Below, in pieces: positions 14,804 through 25,121 of a stretch of DNA of 64,000 nucleotides. Position 1 is the first letter of the stretch. Each line of letters starts with the position of its first letter. Source of the DNA: Patiria pectinifera (taxonomy: Eukaryota > Echinodermata > Asteroidea > Valvatida > Asterinidae); NCBI GenBank assembly GCA_029964075.1, contig CM057142.1, forward strand, positions 5,719,770-5,783,769, read 5' to 3'. Below the pieces are notes generated by a model. The model was not told the origin of the DNA, did not search any database, and worked only from the letters and a program-made list of their open reading frames with translations. Both the position numbers and the translations under genes were made by a program.

Positions 14804-17800
14804 TTACTTGCTTAGGTGAGTTAGCACTAATCTTTGTAGTTCTGGATCAATAATGCGTGAACGTTTAATCATTTGCAGAGTGACATACATCCTTAGTTTA
14901 TCAGCATCATCGGATCTTTTTATTCTTTTCTTTGCGAGGCATAGTTCTTCTGCAAACAGACAACAAAATACGCCACAGCTCGATGAATCTGCTTGTTGCA
15001 CACATGATACTTGCTTAACTACTACACCTTGCTGACCATCTAAAACACTGGGAACTTGACTCCAATGTCTGTTAATCCTACCAGTTCTGAAAAAATCGAA
15101 GAATGATTGGCCGTTATTAGCCATTTTTTGCCGTGTGTCCTTGCTGCAACTAAGCGAGTCATAACACGTGAGCTCATTCTTATTGTTGTCAATGACATAG
15201 AGTGTAAAGTGCCGATTTTCCAGAAGTGGAAAAAGCATGACATCGCAGAAACTTCCATTGTGACAACATGATTTGGATACTGACTTAAATGTAGTTGGTG
15301 TTGGTTGCCTGTTAGTTATTTTTGCGGTTTGCGAGCACATCAATACCCCACATGTAAGTTGTTTGCTATCTTCGTTCGCTATTCCACACAACTGACTCAG
15401 ATAAAAATCAACTACAGAATCACTTAACCAACCAGCATGGTAGTCCGGAAAGATACTTTTCAAACGCTTCAAAACTGGTGGTCTCGGACTGCACTCGATC
15501 ATGGCCAGGTTGTCAAACGACATATAATCGCTTGTCTTTTCATCACACAAAGCAACGGTACACAAGTTTCTTTCATTGCATGATGCCCACAAAATGCGAA
15601 CAAAATTCTTCTCATTTTCAGTTATATCGAAGCCTGCACCATCTTTGCTGTCACACTTGCTGCCTATTGGGATTTCGTTTTCGGTTGTAGTCGAGTCATT
15701 TTTTCTATAGAAATACAAATATCCAGTATTTGAAACTCGAGTGTCAAACTCCTGATCACTGGTTTGCTTGACATTTCCGTCATTGAATTGTGTTATGGTT
15801 GAGTCTTGGTAATTCCTGACGAACGTTTTATAATGCCCACTCTCCAGCGAACCACCTTCGTGAACAACAACTGACTGCAGCGTGTACAATGCAGGAGTGT
15901 GGTTAACACAGAATCTGGATAAATCTATCACCGTGCTAGGACTGACGTCTGCTGTGATCTTTTCACGTCGTTCTCCTACAACGCGGAATCTTAGAAGTTG
16001 AACAACGAGTAAAGAAGGACAGTTGACAATTTTGGAAACGACCATTTTTTTGCATTGTTTGAGACCACACAAATCACAGTTAAGATCACTCACAATCTCG
16101 TCTTCAAAGAATTCACGTAAGCATTTGTCTATGCTCTGTTTTTGTAGGGGAATGGGAAGTATACCTGACGTAGAATTTTCAACAATGTTGTGTTCTTCAC
16201 AGGTAAGACACATTACACTTTTTGAAATTTCTATCTCGTTAGTTAAGCATGACTCTCCCAAGAATGGCACCATGAGTTGCGAATAAAATTCGGCAGCATC
16301 TTGTTGGTGGTTGCAACTTATATTCATTTGCGTTGCACATTCCTTTATCAAGGGCTGAACGACACGGAAAGGGATCGATGCCCTTGTGCCCAATGATAAC
16401 GTTTCAAAAAATTCAATCAACTTTCGCCAAAGAAAAACATCACTTCCCTGATATTTGGAGACGCTGAGTTTAGCTGCTGCAATGAAAGGCTTGAGAGCTT
16501 GTATAGTTGCAATCCACCAACAAGATACACTGTTGTTAACTATGCCTCTTTGCGGAATGGAAGTTGATTGGCTGTCACCATTGATTACTTTTTCCTTTCG
16601 TGGATTCTCTGCTCTTCTCTGTGATTTTGGGACTGTTTCAGGAGGTGGATGAGGAACGTGTGTGTATCTTTTACCATCTGAATCAGAGGTGTTAATTACT
16701 GGTTTTCTGGTTCGCTTATGTTTGGGTTTATCTTTGAAGTGAAGACCATTTGTTGGTGGAGTCAGATAAACCCCTTTTCTGGTTGGTGTGCTAGTTCGGT
16801 TTCTTTTGCACCATGTCTCGGTTACCAGTTTCGCAGATTTGCCTCTTGGTCTCTTTTTGCTTTTGCAGAATGCTTCGCAAAATTCTCTCTGCAGGGGAAG
16901 CATGTCGCGTTCATACATCAGAACGAAATCATTGATTTTCCTACATCTGTTATAATTCAACTTGCTTCTTTTAACCTCCTGCATACTTTTCTCGATGATC
17001 CCTTGCGTGCGATTATCCGAGGTAATGTTCTGAAATTTCGATTTACCGATGGCGTTGTACATTCTTGTATAATTTCCATATGCCTGGGACGTTCCATGTC
17101 GGCCTAAGTCGTGAATCAAAAGCGCGGACCAGTTAGGTATGTTTGGCAAAGAGAATGTTATTAAATGATTAAGGAATTCTCTGCCAAAATATGCATTTTT
17201 TGACAATTTTGAAGCATCTGAGATGTTTGCTTCATATCGATCCACTTTTTGAATGGCAGCATCAATTATCCTCTTAAAATGCAATCTAAAAGGAGACCCG
17301 GGCGATTTGGCGATGTATTCATCCTGAGAAATGTTTAAGTTATCTGATTCGCTGTCTGTATCAAACGATGCACTTCGGTCTACCTCATGACCATTATCGT
17401 CGTCATCTTCCTGTTCAAAGAAATCCCTTTCAAACATCTTGTCCTCAGTGCGTTCAATTTTTGATGTGAGCTTTTCATAGTGAGTCTTGACTAGGCTGGT
17501 GGAAAGTTTCGAACATGTAACGATTGTCAAACACTGTACAATTTCATCGATGTCGGCCATTTCTTTTGATTGTAAAAGTAAACCCATCCAGTACATAGCG
17601 TCTCTAAAATTGTCGGGATAGTACTTACGACAGATCTTTGCCGCATTTCTCATGAAATGGCTCGCGCAGCAATGTATTACAGTCTTTTTCAAATCGTTGT
17701 CTTCTGCCAAGCCTGTAACAATTCTGTAGCAGCGATTTAAATATTCTACGACGGTTTCACAATTGAAAGCTTTTAAGCTGGCAAGCAAAAGAGTAGCACT

Positions 17801-20074
17801 CCCGTCAATCATGACAAGAAGTGGTGGTTTTACACCACTGTGGCCGTAGATGCTTTTCTCATCGAGCAAAAAACACTCCAAGAAATAGTTGATGACTACG
17901 GCATTGTGCTGCATGGAAAGTAGAGAGGCAACTACAAATGGAGGCGAATCTTTAATCGGATGACGAATTACTACGTCGTACAGTTGGTATTGTTTTGAAT
18001 CTGTCGAATTGTTTCTGATGACTGAGCCTGTCGCGTCGAAGTATATTATATCTCTTGATGCTATATTGTGGTATACTCTAATGCTGTCTTCAGAATATAA
18101 CATTACAAAAGTAGGCCGAACACCTAGGCCTACGTGTCTTAAAATCCCAGGGATTTGCTTATTCGCATCGGATTGCCTATTCATGATATTAATAAGACCT
18201 TGAAATTCATTTTGATCAGAATCTGTAATTTTTTTGGCTTCACTGGATATTGTGTGAAGAACTCCCTTGTTCGGGGCTTCGTCGCGACAACCCGACCTGA
18301 AAATGTCATCATCTAACGATTTAAGGTTATCTAAATGCTCTCGCCTGGTCTTTTTGTACTTCAAAATGTTCTTGAGATGTTCACGCTGAGTATTCCTCAC
18401 AAATCGCGCTCGCCGTTCATTTGTTTTATGTTTGACTTTCCCTGTGAACAGTACCCGTACCTTCAAATCACTCTCAGTTTTCATTGATAGGTTAAATTTT
18501 ACAGTGCAATCAGTGAAGCTACAATATCCATTTGCGTGGAAAGCATCCTTAGACTTTTTCCTACCAAATTTAAAGGGAACGTAGTGTCGTCGAAATTGAA
18601 AGGAGCAGTATGGATGTATTGCCTTTAATCCTTTTATAAATGGGTGTATCCACGACTTTGGGAACGAATTCTTATTTTGATGTTTTTTTAGTTTCCTCCA
18701 CTCCGACCTGTCCACATGAAAGTAACATTTATTCATGTCTGGTAGTTTAATCGTCCAGAAAGGACCATGTTCGTTATTGTTAGGGACATTTTCCGTGCAC
18801 ATATTCATCATAACGTCCTCCGGTATGATGTCATCTATTTCGTCGTCCAAACTGCCACAAAAGTGTGTATCTTCAGACGCCCCAGTGTGAGTTACTTCTT
18901 CATTCAATATTTCGGAAAAGATTGATGATTTTTCTTTGTCATGTTTGTCGGATACTGCACTGAAACACCTAAGAGAGGCATTTGAAATACCCGACACATC
19001 TTGCATGCTGCAATCATCCTCTTTGTTAGTTTTGACGCTTTTATCGGAATATGGATACGGTGAAGATCTTATTGAAATTGAAGGTGGGCATTGCTGTGTT
19101 TGATTGAAGGTTGGTGACAAATCAGGGTTATTGTTCAAGGAATCTATACCATCAAGACTTGAAGAAATATCATTTGCAAAGAAATCAGTACATGATTCTA
19201 TCCATTGTGATACCTTGGGTTTACTGCTTATTTGGTGCACAGGGAAATTAATATCGTCATTATTTGAATGAAAAGAACCATCAACACTTATGTTACTAGT
19301 AAACAATCTTTCTCCCCCATTACAGCCATTTAGACCGCATTTAAATGTAACTTTGTCCATGTAAGACTTGCGTCTATTTTGTGGTTTTAGATCAATGCAA
19401 TTGTAATGGTACCACATGTCGCAGTAATCACATGCAATCATGCTTTGTGGAGAGTTGTAGGGCTGTTTGCAGATACAATACAATTGTTCGGAATTTTCAT
19501 TAGGGGAATTAATATCACCTCTAGAACGATTAAACAACAGCTCAGGATTACCATCATTTCGAATTTCTGGATCTTTTGAATCTTTAGACTTGGTTTCATT
19601 ATTTCCGTCATTTGAAGTTTCTGGACAAGTTTGTGTATCGGGTGCATGGTTTGATTTAGACATTAAATCCGACATACAGGAACCAACTGGTGGTTCTGAA
19701 CACTTTGTGGGAGATTCTACAGCGTTTTCAACCGATGGTGCAGACTTCCATTTTTTTCTAGATTTTGTGGGTCGCATTTTCGGTCCTTTACTAATGTTAC
19801 CAATTTTCTCAAACATTTCGCGAACTTTGTCTCGTAGGCCCAGACGATTTCTTCTCCACATGATTTGAATGATTTTGGAGCAATTAGGCGTTCTCAAAGA
19901 ATGTATTGCTTTACCCAATTTTACCACAGTATTAACTGTGACATCAAGACTTTCATTTTCTTTTGGATACTCATGCATATCTTCCGCCAATACTCTTGCA
20001 ATCCTTGCCACCTTTGTCTGTCCTCGTTGCCTCTTCCTCCCTCCACCAATGTCGTCATCTGGGATTGTCGAGTC
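14804..20074 (-). CDS. Main exon of the element gene: PHD - Mutator DDE transposase - USP - Ulp1 protease
   Basis: One uninterrupted 5,271-bp exon encodes 1,756 aa plus stop. It begins at acceptor GTCTTGCAG|GAC (phase 0). The open frame runs on into the intron to an ATG at 20131, but those 19 extra codons read through the acceptor and are probably not coding. Domains by exon residue: PHD finger at about 200-251 (CIC, CDYC, WYHYNC, final C-x4-C). DDE core with D680 (YFDATG), D757 (VMIDGSA), C803-x2-H806 (CASH, the Mutator C2H motif) and E1028 (TQGIIEKSMQE). USP domain with nucleophile C1185 (VSCWW), a QQDAAEF box near 1258, two CxxC zinc knuckles, H1414 (SGHYKTF) and D1432 (FNDGNV). Ulp1/SENP domain with H1622 (HFTLYVID), D1639 (CYDSL) and C1700 (SSSCGVF). 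All catalytic positions look intact. The role is transposition of the surrounding element. The proteases would remove ubiquitin and SUMO-like modifiers from partners or from itself (inference). Confidence 0.9.
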   Translation of the reverse strand, partial: DSTIPDDDIGGGRKRQRGQTKVARIARVLAEDMHEYPKENESLDVTVNTVVKLGKAIHSLRTPNCSKIIQIMWRRNRLGLRDKVREMFEKIGNISKGPKMRPTKSRKKWKSAPSVENAVESPTKCSEPPVGSCMSDLMSKSNHAPDTQTCPETSNDGNNETKSKDSKDPEIRNDGNPELLFNRSRGDINSPNENSEQLYCICKQPYNSPQSMIACDYCDMWYHYNCIDLKPQNRRKSYMDKVTFKCGLNGCNGGERLFTSNISVDGSFHSNNDDINFPVHQISSKPKVSQWIESCTDFFANDISSSLDGIDSLNNNPDLSPTFNQTQQCPPSISIRSSPYPYSDKSVKTNKEDDCSMQDVSGISNASLRCFSAVSDKHDKEKSSIFSEILNEEVTHTGASEDTHFCGSLDDEIDDIIPEDVMMNMCTENVPNNNEHGPFWTIKLPDMNKCYFHVDRSEWRKLKKHQNKNSFPKSWIHPFIKGLKAIHPYCSFQFRRHYVPFKFGRKKSKDAFHANGYCSFTDCTVKFNLSMKTESDLKVRVLFTGKVKHKTNERRARFVRNTQREHLKNILKYKKTRREHLDNLKSLDDDIFRSGCRDEAPNKGVLHTISSEAKKITDSDQNEFQGLINIMNRQSDANKQIPGILRHVGLGVRPTFVMLYSEDSIRVYHNIASRDIIYFDATGSVIRNNSTDSKQYQLYDVVIRHPIKDSPPFVVASLLSMQHNAVVINYFLECFLLDEKSIYGHSGVKPPLLVMIDGSATLLLASLKAFNCETVVEYLNRCYRIVTGLAEDNDLKKTVIHCCASHFMRNAAKICRKYYPDNFRDAMYWMGLLLQSKEMADIDEIVQCLTIVTCSKLSTSLVKTHYEKLTSKIERTEDKMFERDFFEQEDDDDNGHEVDRSASFDTDSESDNLNISQDEYIAKSPGSPFRLHFKRIIDAAIQKVDRYEANISDASKLSKNAYFGREFLNHLITFSLPNIPNWSALLIHDLGRHGTSQAYGNYTRMYNAIGKSKFQNITSDNRTQGIIEKSMQEVKRSKLNYNRCRKINDFVLMYERDMLPLQREFCEAFCKSKKRPRGKSAKLVTETWCKRNRTSTPTRKGVYLTPPTNGLHFKDKPKHKRTRKPVINTSDSDGKRYTHVPHPPPETVPKSQRRAENPRKEKVINGDSQSTSIPQRGIVNNSVSCWWIATIQALKPFIAAAKLSVSKYQGSDVFLWRKLIEFFETLSLGTRASIPFRVVQPLIKECATQMNISCNHQQDAAEFYSQLMVPFLGESCLTNEIEISKSVMCLTCEEHNIVENSTSGILPIPLQKQSIDKCLREFFEDEIVSDLNCDLCGLKQCKKMVVSKIVNCPSLLVVQLLRFRVVGERREKITADVSPSTVIDLSRFCVNHTPALYTLQSVVVHEGGSLESGHYKTFVRNYQDSTITQFNDGNVKQTSDQEFDTRVSNTGYLYFYRKNDSTTTENEIPIGSKCDSKDGAGFDITENEKNFVRILWASCNERNLCTVALCDEKTSDYMSFDNLAMIECSPRPPVLKRLKSIFPDYHAGWLSDSVVDFYLSQLCGIANEDSKQLTCGVLMCSQTAKITNRQPTPTTFKSVSKSCCHNGSFCDVMLFPLLENRHFTLYVIDNNKNELTCYDSLSCSKDTRQKMANNGQSFFDFFRTGRINRHWSQVPSVLDGQQGVVVKQVSCVQQADSSSCGVFCCLFAEELCLAKKRIKRSDDADKLRMYVTLQMIKRSRIIDPELQRLVLTHLSK

Positions 20075-20789
20075 CTGCAAGACAAATACAAGAGTTACAC
20101 AATTAAAAATGCGTAAAATGAAATACCTCATGCATTATAGTTTTTCCCTACGTTCTGCCTCGCCTCTCCATGGAACGGTTTGCCTAGGGCCTATAGTGGC
20201 CGTTTCCCTTCATCCTATATCAATTCCTACTTTTAGCCTTCCGGAATCCTTTATTTGTGAGTGGCTTTTTCAACTTACTTGGGGAAATATTGCATTAACA
20301 AATACCAGGCAACATAGATTTTAATTATCAGAATGATCGGTTTTATGTATTTGTTGTGCCTTCTTCCAACTGACACATGCGAGTTTACATGCATCTCAAT
20401 CTTATTTGGAGAATTTCGCGGCGGGTAATGTTTCGTTATAATATTTTTTTTATTATGCCTCGGTATCGAAGGAGTTTGGCCATTAACACAATGAATCCAA
20501 TGACGATTCATGGTCAAAAATTTGACTTGCCTTTATTTAATGTCCAACTTTGATAATTATGTATATAAACCCGTACTTTGTGCATGGAGCAAAATAATGT
20601 AGGCCCCTATGTCAAAACAAGCAAAAGTTTTGAAGCAATAAATGAACAAGTTGGCAACATGTGGCTATCTTCTGGAAGTCCATAGACGGGCAGTCTGGGC
20701 AGACACCGTCCGAAACCTTGCTTTCATGTTTATTGTGTTCAATAAAATTGCATTATTTGGAGCCTTTGTTGTTATTAAGATTTTTGTTT
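20075..20789 (-). other. Intron of the element gene (part)
   Basis: This is the intron between the main exon (acceptor at 20075-20077) and the nearest zinc-finger exon (donor at 21150). No other gene is recognised. The remainder of the intron lies inside the 1.2-kb tandem repeat array. Confidence 0.5.
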
Positions 20790-21150
20790 TTGGAATTAAG
20801 AGAGTATAAACAGATCTATACAAAAAGGTTGCCAAAACAGTCCTGTGTATGTCCACAAACATAAGTCTAGTTTTATGTATATCTTTTTCCATTGCTTTCT
20901 TTCAGTAATTAAATTACATGTATTCATAAAAACAACATTACCACAATTGAAACATCGCTACACGACTAAATAAATGCATTTCGAAACCTGACCCAAAAAT
21001 GCATCAATTGAGTGCGCACCGGGTTGGGGGGGGGGGGCATAACATGCTATAACGAAGCCATATTCGGCAATTTCTTAATACTTTGTGTCTGCCTGACGCC
21101 ATTCCATAATTGAAAACTGAAGTCAAAACAATGAGCTTGTCATAACCTAC

Positions 21151-21327
21151 CGTTTTCACACTATGGTTTGCAATGAAGTGATCCAGGAATTGGTCTTCGT
21201 GTGGGTAAACCTGTCCACACAGGAAGCACTCGACCTCATCATCAGGCTGGGTGTATCCGTTGTCCTTGAGCGTTGTCAAATATGTCTTTGGAAGAACATT
21301 TTTTGGAGGCACGTCTTGGCTTGAGAT
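21151..21327 (-). CDS. Duplicated C2H2 zinc-finger exon, copy A
   Basis: A 59-codon exon with acceptor AAATACAG|ATC and donor AAAACG|GTAGGT, phase 0 at both ends. It encodes a single finger of form C-x2-C-x12-H-x4-H (starting CFLCGQ, ending IANH) preceded by PPKNVLPKTYLTTLKDNG. There is no ATG, so it must be internal. It joins in frame to the main exon at 20074. This copy has GYTQ where the others have GDTQ. Confidence 0.7.
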
Positions 21328-21735
21328 CTGTATTTATTTAAGATGCAAGATACGATGTTCTTGTGATATTCGTGTACCTATACTTTTTGGAAGTTATAGG
21401 TTTAAATGACCGACGCTCCATGCAGTTAAACAAGGAGGCCGGGCGGAAGCTTCAATTGTAGTTTGAGGTCTGTGGGTCAGCAATTAAAAAGGCCACTCAA
21501 AAAGTTATATGAGGTACCTCGGGTTATTAAACCTTGCGAGATTTAATTCAGACGTTTGCTTCAAATCGCACAGTTAACATAGCTTTCAAGCAACCAAAGA
21601 TTTCTAGATTTATAGGCAATGTACAACATTTGCTTTTGCTGCAATATACAGAAATAAATGATGACGTGATTACGTTATAATTCAAAGCCCATGAAAACGT
21701 AATCACATTTTTTTTTATATTCGTCCATTTATTAT

Positions 21736-21964
21736 TCTCTCAATTCCAAAAAGTGAACATTCACTCCATTTGAGTGAAGATTCACTCCCACAGTCGGAAA
21801 CTACAGGGACTAGACGTTTTAGAATTCCTTCAATCGTTAAGATCGAATTTTCACTCGAGCTTCGTCTGAAGTGGTTTTTTTCAGGCTATTTCAATCAAAC
21901 ATGAGAGTGATTTTCAATCTAAAACGTCTAGTCCCTAATTTCACTCTTTGGAATTAAGAGAGTA
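21736..21964. mobile_element. Nested palindromic MITE, copy in repeat unit A/B
   Basis: The inverted ends are CTCTCAATTCCAAA and TTTGGAATTAAGAGAG. Internal arms also pair: GGGACTAGACGTTTTAGA against its complement near 21921-21936. It recurs at 22932-23159 and 24123-24350 because it was amplified with the 1.2-kb unit. Non-coding. Confidence 0.65.
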
Positions 21965-22346
21965 TAAACAGATCTATATACATCCTTCTGGATGGAACTA
22001 CTTGAAACTTTACTTGTCACATGTCACAAAATGGTTGCCGAAACAGCCCTGTGTTTGTCCACAAACATAAGTCTAGTTTTATGTATATCTTTTTCCATTG
22101 CTTTCTTTCAGAAATTAAATTACATGTATTCATAAAAACAACATTACCACAATTAGTACACGACTAAATAAATGCATTTCGGAACCTGACCCAAAAATGC
22201 ATCGAGTGCGCACCGGGTTGGGGGGGGGGGGGGCATAACATGTTATAACGTAGCCATATTGGGCAATTTCTTAATAGTTTGTGTCTGCCTGACGCCATCC
22301 CACAATTGAAAACTGAAGTCAAAACAATGAGCTTGTCATAACCTAC

Positions 22347-22523
22347 CGTTTTCACACTATGGTTTGCAACGAAGTGATCCTGGAATTGGTCTTCGTGTGG
22401 GTAAACCTGTCCACACAGGAAGCACTCGACCTCATCATCAGGCTGGGTGTCTCCGTTGTCCTTGAGCGTTGTCAAATATGTCTTTGGAAGAACATTTTTT
22501 GGAGGCACGTCTTGACTTGTGAT
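22347..22523 (-). CDS. Duplicated C2H2 zinc-finger exon, copy B
   Basis: A phase 0-0 exon of 59 codons with the same splice-site words as the other copies. The finger pattern is C-x2-C-x12-H-x4-H. Differences are FQDHFVANH at the finger end and GDTQ upstream. It is open throughout and can be spliced in series with, or instead of, the other copies without changing frame. Confidence 0.7.
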
Positions 22524-22931
22524 CTGTATTTATTTAAGATGCAAGATACGATGTTCTTGTGATATTCGTGTACCTATACTTTTTGGAAGTTAAAGGTTTA
22601 AATGACCGACGCTTCATGCAGTTAAACAAGGTGGCCGGGCGGAAGCTTCAATTGTAGTTTGAGGTCTGTGGGTCAGCAATTAAAAAGGCCACTCAAAAAG
22701 TTATATGAGGTACCTCGGGTTATTAAACCTTGCGAGATTTAATTCAGACGTTTGCTTCAAATCGCACAGTTAACATAGCTTTCAAGCAACCAAAGATTTC
22801 TAGATTTATAGGCAATGTACAACATTTGCTTTTGCTGCAATATACAGAAATAAATGATGACGTGATTACGTTATAATTCAAAGCCCATGAAAATGTAATC
22901 ACATGTTTTTTATATTCGTCCATTTATTATT

Positions 22932-23159
22932 CTCTCAATTCCAAAAAGTGAACATTCACTCCATTTGAGTGAAGATTCACTCCCACAGTCGGAAACTACA
23001 GGGACTAGACGTTTTAGAATTCCTTCAATCGTAAAGATCGAATTTTCACTCGAGCTTCGTCTGAAGTGTTTTTTTTTTCAGGCTATTTCAATCAAACATG
23101 AGAGTGATTTTCAATCTAAAACGTCTAGTCCCTAATTTCACTCTTTGGAATTAAGAGAG
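22932..23159. mobile_element. Nested palindromic MITE, second copy
   Basis: Same ends and internal inverted arms as the copy at 21736-21964, lying at the same place in the next 1.2-kb unit. Confidence 0.65.
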
Positions 23160-23535
23160 TATACACAGATCTATATACATCCTTCTGGATGGAACTACTT
23201 GAAACTTTACTTGTCACATGTCACAAAAAGGTTGCCGAAACAGCCCTGTGTTTGTCCACAAACATAAGTCTAGTTTTATGTATATCTTTTTCCATTGCTT
23301 TCTTTCAGTAATTAATTACATGTATTCATAAAAACAACATTACCACAATTAGTACACGACTAAATAAATGCATTTCGGAACCTGACCCAAAAATGCATCG
23401 AGTGCGCACCGGGTTGGGGGGGCATAACATGCTATAACGTAGCCATATTGGGCAATTTCTTAATAGTTTGTGTCTGCCTGACGCCATCCCACAATTGAAA
23501 ACTGAAGTCAAAACAATGAGCTTGTCATAACCTAC

Positions 23536-23712
23536 CGTTTTCACACTATGGTTTGCAACGAAGTGATCCAGGAATTGGTCTTCGTGTGGGTAAACCTGTC
23601 CACACAGGAAGCACTCGACCTCATCATCAGGCTGGGTGTCTCCGTTGTCCTTGAGCGTTGTCAAATATGTCTTTGGAAGAACATTTTTTGGAGGCACGTC
23701 TTGACTTGTGAT
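23536..23712 (-). CDS. Duplicated C2H2 zinc-finger exon, copy C
   Basis: A phase 0-0 exon of 59 codons, nearly identical to copy B but with FLDHFVANH at the finger end. All zinc ligands are present and the frame is open. Donor and acceptor words are conserved. Confidence 0.7.
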
Positions 23713-24122
23713 CTGTATTTATTTAAGATGCAAGATACGATGTTCTTGTGATATTCGTGTACCTATACTTTTTGGAAGTTAAAGGTTTAAATGACCGACG
23801 CTTCATGCAGTTAAACAAGGAGGCCGGGCGGAAGCTTCAATTGTAGTTTGAGGTCTGTGGGTCAGCAATTAAAAAGGCCACTCAAAAAGTTATATGAGGT
23901 ACCTCGGGTTATTAAACCTTGCGAGATTTAATTCAGACGTTTGCTTCAAATCGCACAGTTAACATAGCTTTCAAGCAACCAAAGATTTTCTAGATTTATA
24001 GGGAATGTACAACATTTGCTTTTGCTGCAATATACAGAAATAAATGATGACGTGATTACGTTATAATTCAAAGCCCATGAAAACGTAATCACATTTTTTT
24101 TTATATTCGTCCATTTATTATT

Positions 24123-24350
24123 CTCTCAATTCCAAAAAGTAAACATTCACTCCATTTGAGTGAAGATTCACTCCCACAGTCGGAAACTACAGGGACTAGA
24201 CGTTTTAGAATTCCTTCAATCGTAAAGATCGAATTTTCACTCGAGCTTCGTCTGAAGTGTTTTTTTTTTCAGGCTATTTCAATCAAACATGAGAGTGATT
24301 TTCAATCTAAAACGTCTAGTCCCTAATTTCACTCTTTGGAATTAAGAGAG
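24123..24350. mobile_element. Nested palindromic MITE, third copy
   Basis: Same ends and inverted arms as the copies at 21736-21964 and 22932-23159, at the same place in its 1.2-kb unit. Confidence 0.65.
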
Positions 24351-24745
24351 TATAAACAGATCTATATACATCCTTCTGGATGGAACTACTTGAAACTTTA
24401 CTTGTCACATGTCACAAAAAGGTTGCCGAAACAGCCCTGTGTTTGTCCACAAACATAAGTCTAGTTTTATGTATATCTTTTTCCATTGCTTTCTTTCAGT
24501 AATTAAATTACATGTATTCATAAAAACAACATTACCACAATTAAAACATCGCTACACGACTAAATAAATGCATTTCGAAACCTGACCCAAAAATGCATCA
24601 ATTGAGTGCGCACCGGGTTGGGGGGGGGGGGGCATAACATGCTATAACGAAGCCATATTCGGCAATTTCTTAATACTTTGTGTCTGCCTGACGCCATCCC
24701 ATAATTGAAAACTGAAGTCAAAACAATGAGCTTGTCATAACCTAC

Positions 24746-24922
24746 CGTTTTCACACTATGGTTTGCAATGAAGTGATCCAGGAATTGGTCTTCGTGTGGG
24801 TAAACCTGTCCACACAGGAAGCACTCGACCTCATCATCAGGCTGGGTGTCTCCGTTGTCCTTGAGCGTTGTCAAATATGTCTTTGGAAGAACTTTTTTTG
24901 GAGGCACGTCTTGGCTTGAGAT
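24746..24922 (-). CDS. Duplicated C2H2 zinc-finger exon, copy D (5'-most)
   Basis: A phase 0-0 exon of 59 codons, the first reached by transcription from the ATG exon at 28431. It reads PPKKVLPK where the others have PPKNVLPK, and FLDHFIANH at the finger end as in copy A. The frame is open and the zinc ligands are intact. Confidence 0.7.
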
Positions 24923-25121
24923 CTGTATTTATTTAAGATGCAAGATACGATGTTCTTGTGATATTCGTGTACCTATACTTTTTGGAAGTTATAGTTTTAA
25001 ATGACCGACGCTCCATGCAGTTCAACAAGGAGGCCAGGATGAAGCTTTAATTATAGTTTGAGGTCTGTGGGTCAGCAATTAAAAAGGCCACTCAAAAAGT
25101 TATATGTGGTACCTCGGGTTA

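Larger units (their letters stand above)
20790..25121. repeat. Tandem array of a ~1.2-kb unit (about 3.6 copies), each carrying a zinc-finger exon
   Basis: Near-identical blocks recur at spacings of 1196, 1189 and 1210 bp (measured at the exon starts 21327, 22523, 23712 and 24922). Each unit contains a 177-bp zinc-finger exon, a poly-G tract and a ~230-bp palindromic MITE. The left unit is truncated: only the right tip of the palindrome remains, at about 20790. The array ends at about 25121, where GGTACCTCGGGTTAT changes context. Units A and D share variants (CTTGGCTTGAG, and ATCAATTGAGTG after ATGC), while B and C share others, so the order of duplication is not simple. Confidence 0.9.

Noticed and set aside
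20075-20131. ATG at 20131 as the transposase start
   Set aside because: The first 19 codons read through a good splice acceptor (TTTGTCTTGCAG), are hydrophobic and unlike the rest, and a consistent upstream exon chain exists.
22164-22508. Zinc-finger frames treated as independent small genes
   Set aside because: Their apparent start codon is GTG, not ATG, and the frames run through a splice donor. They fit much better as internal exons.
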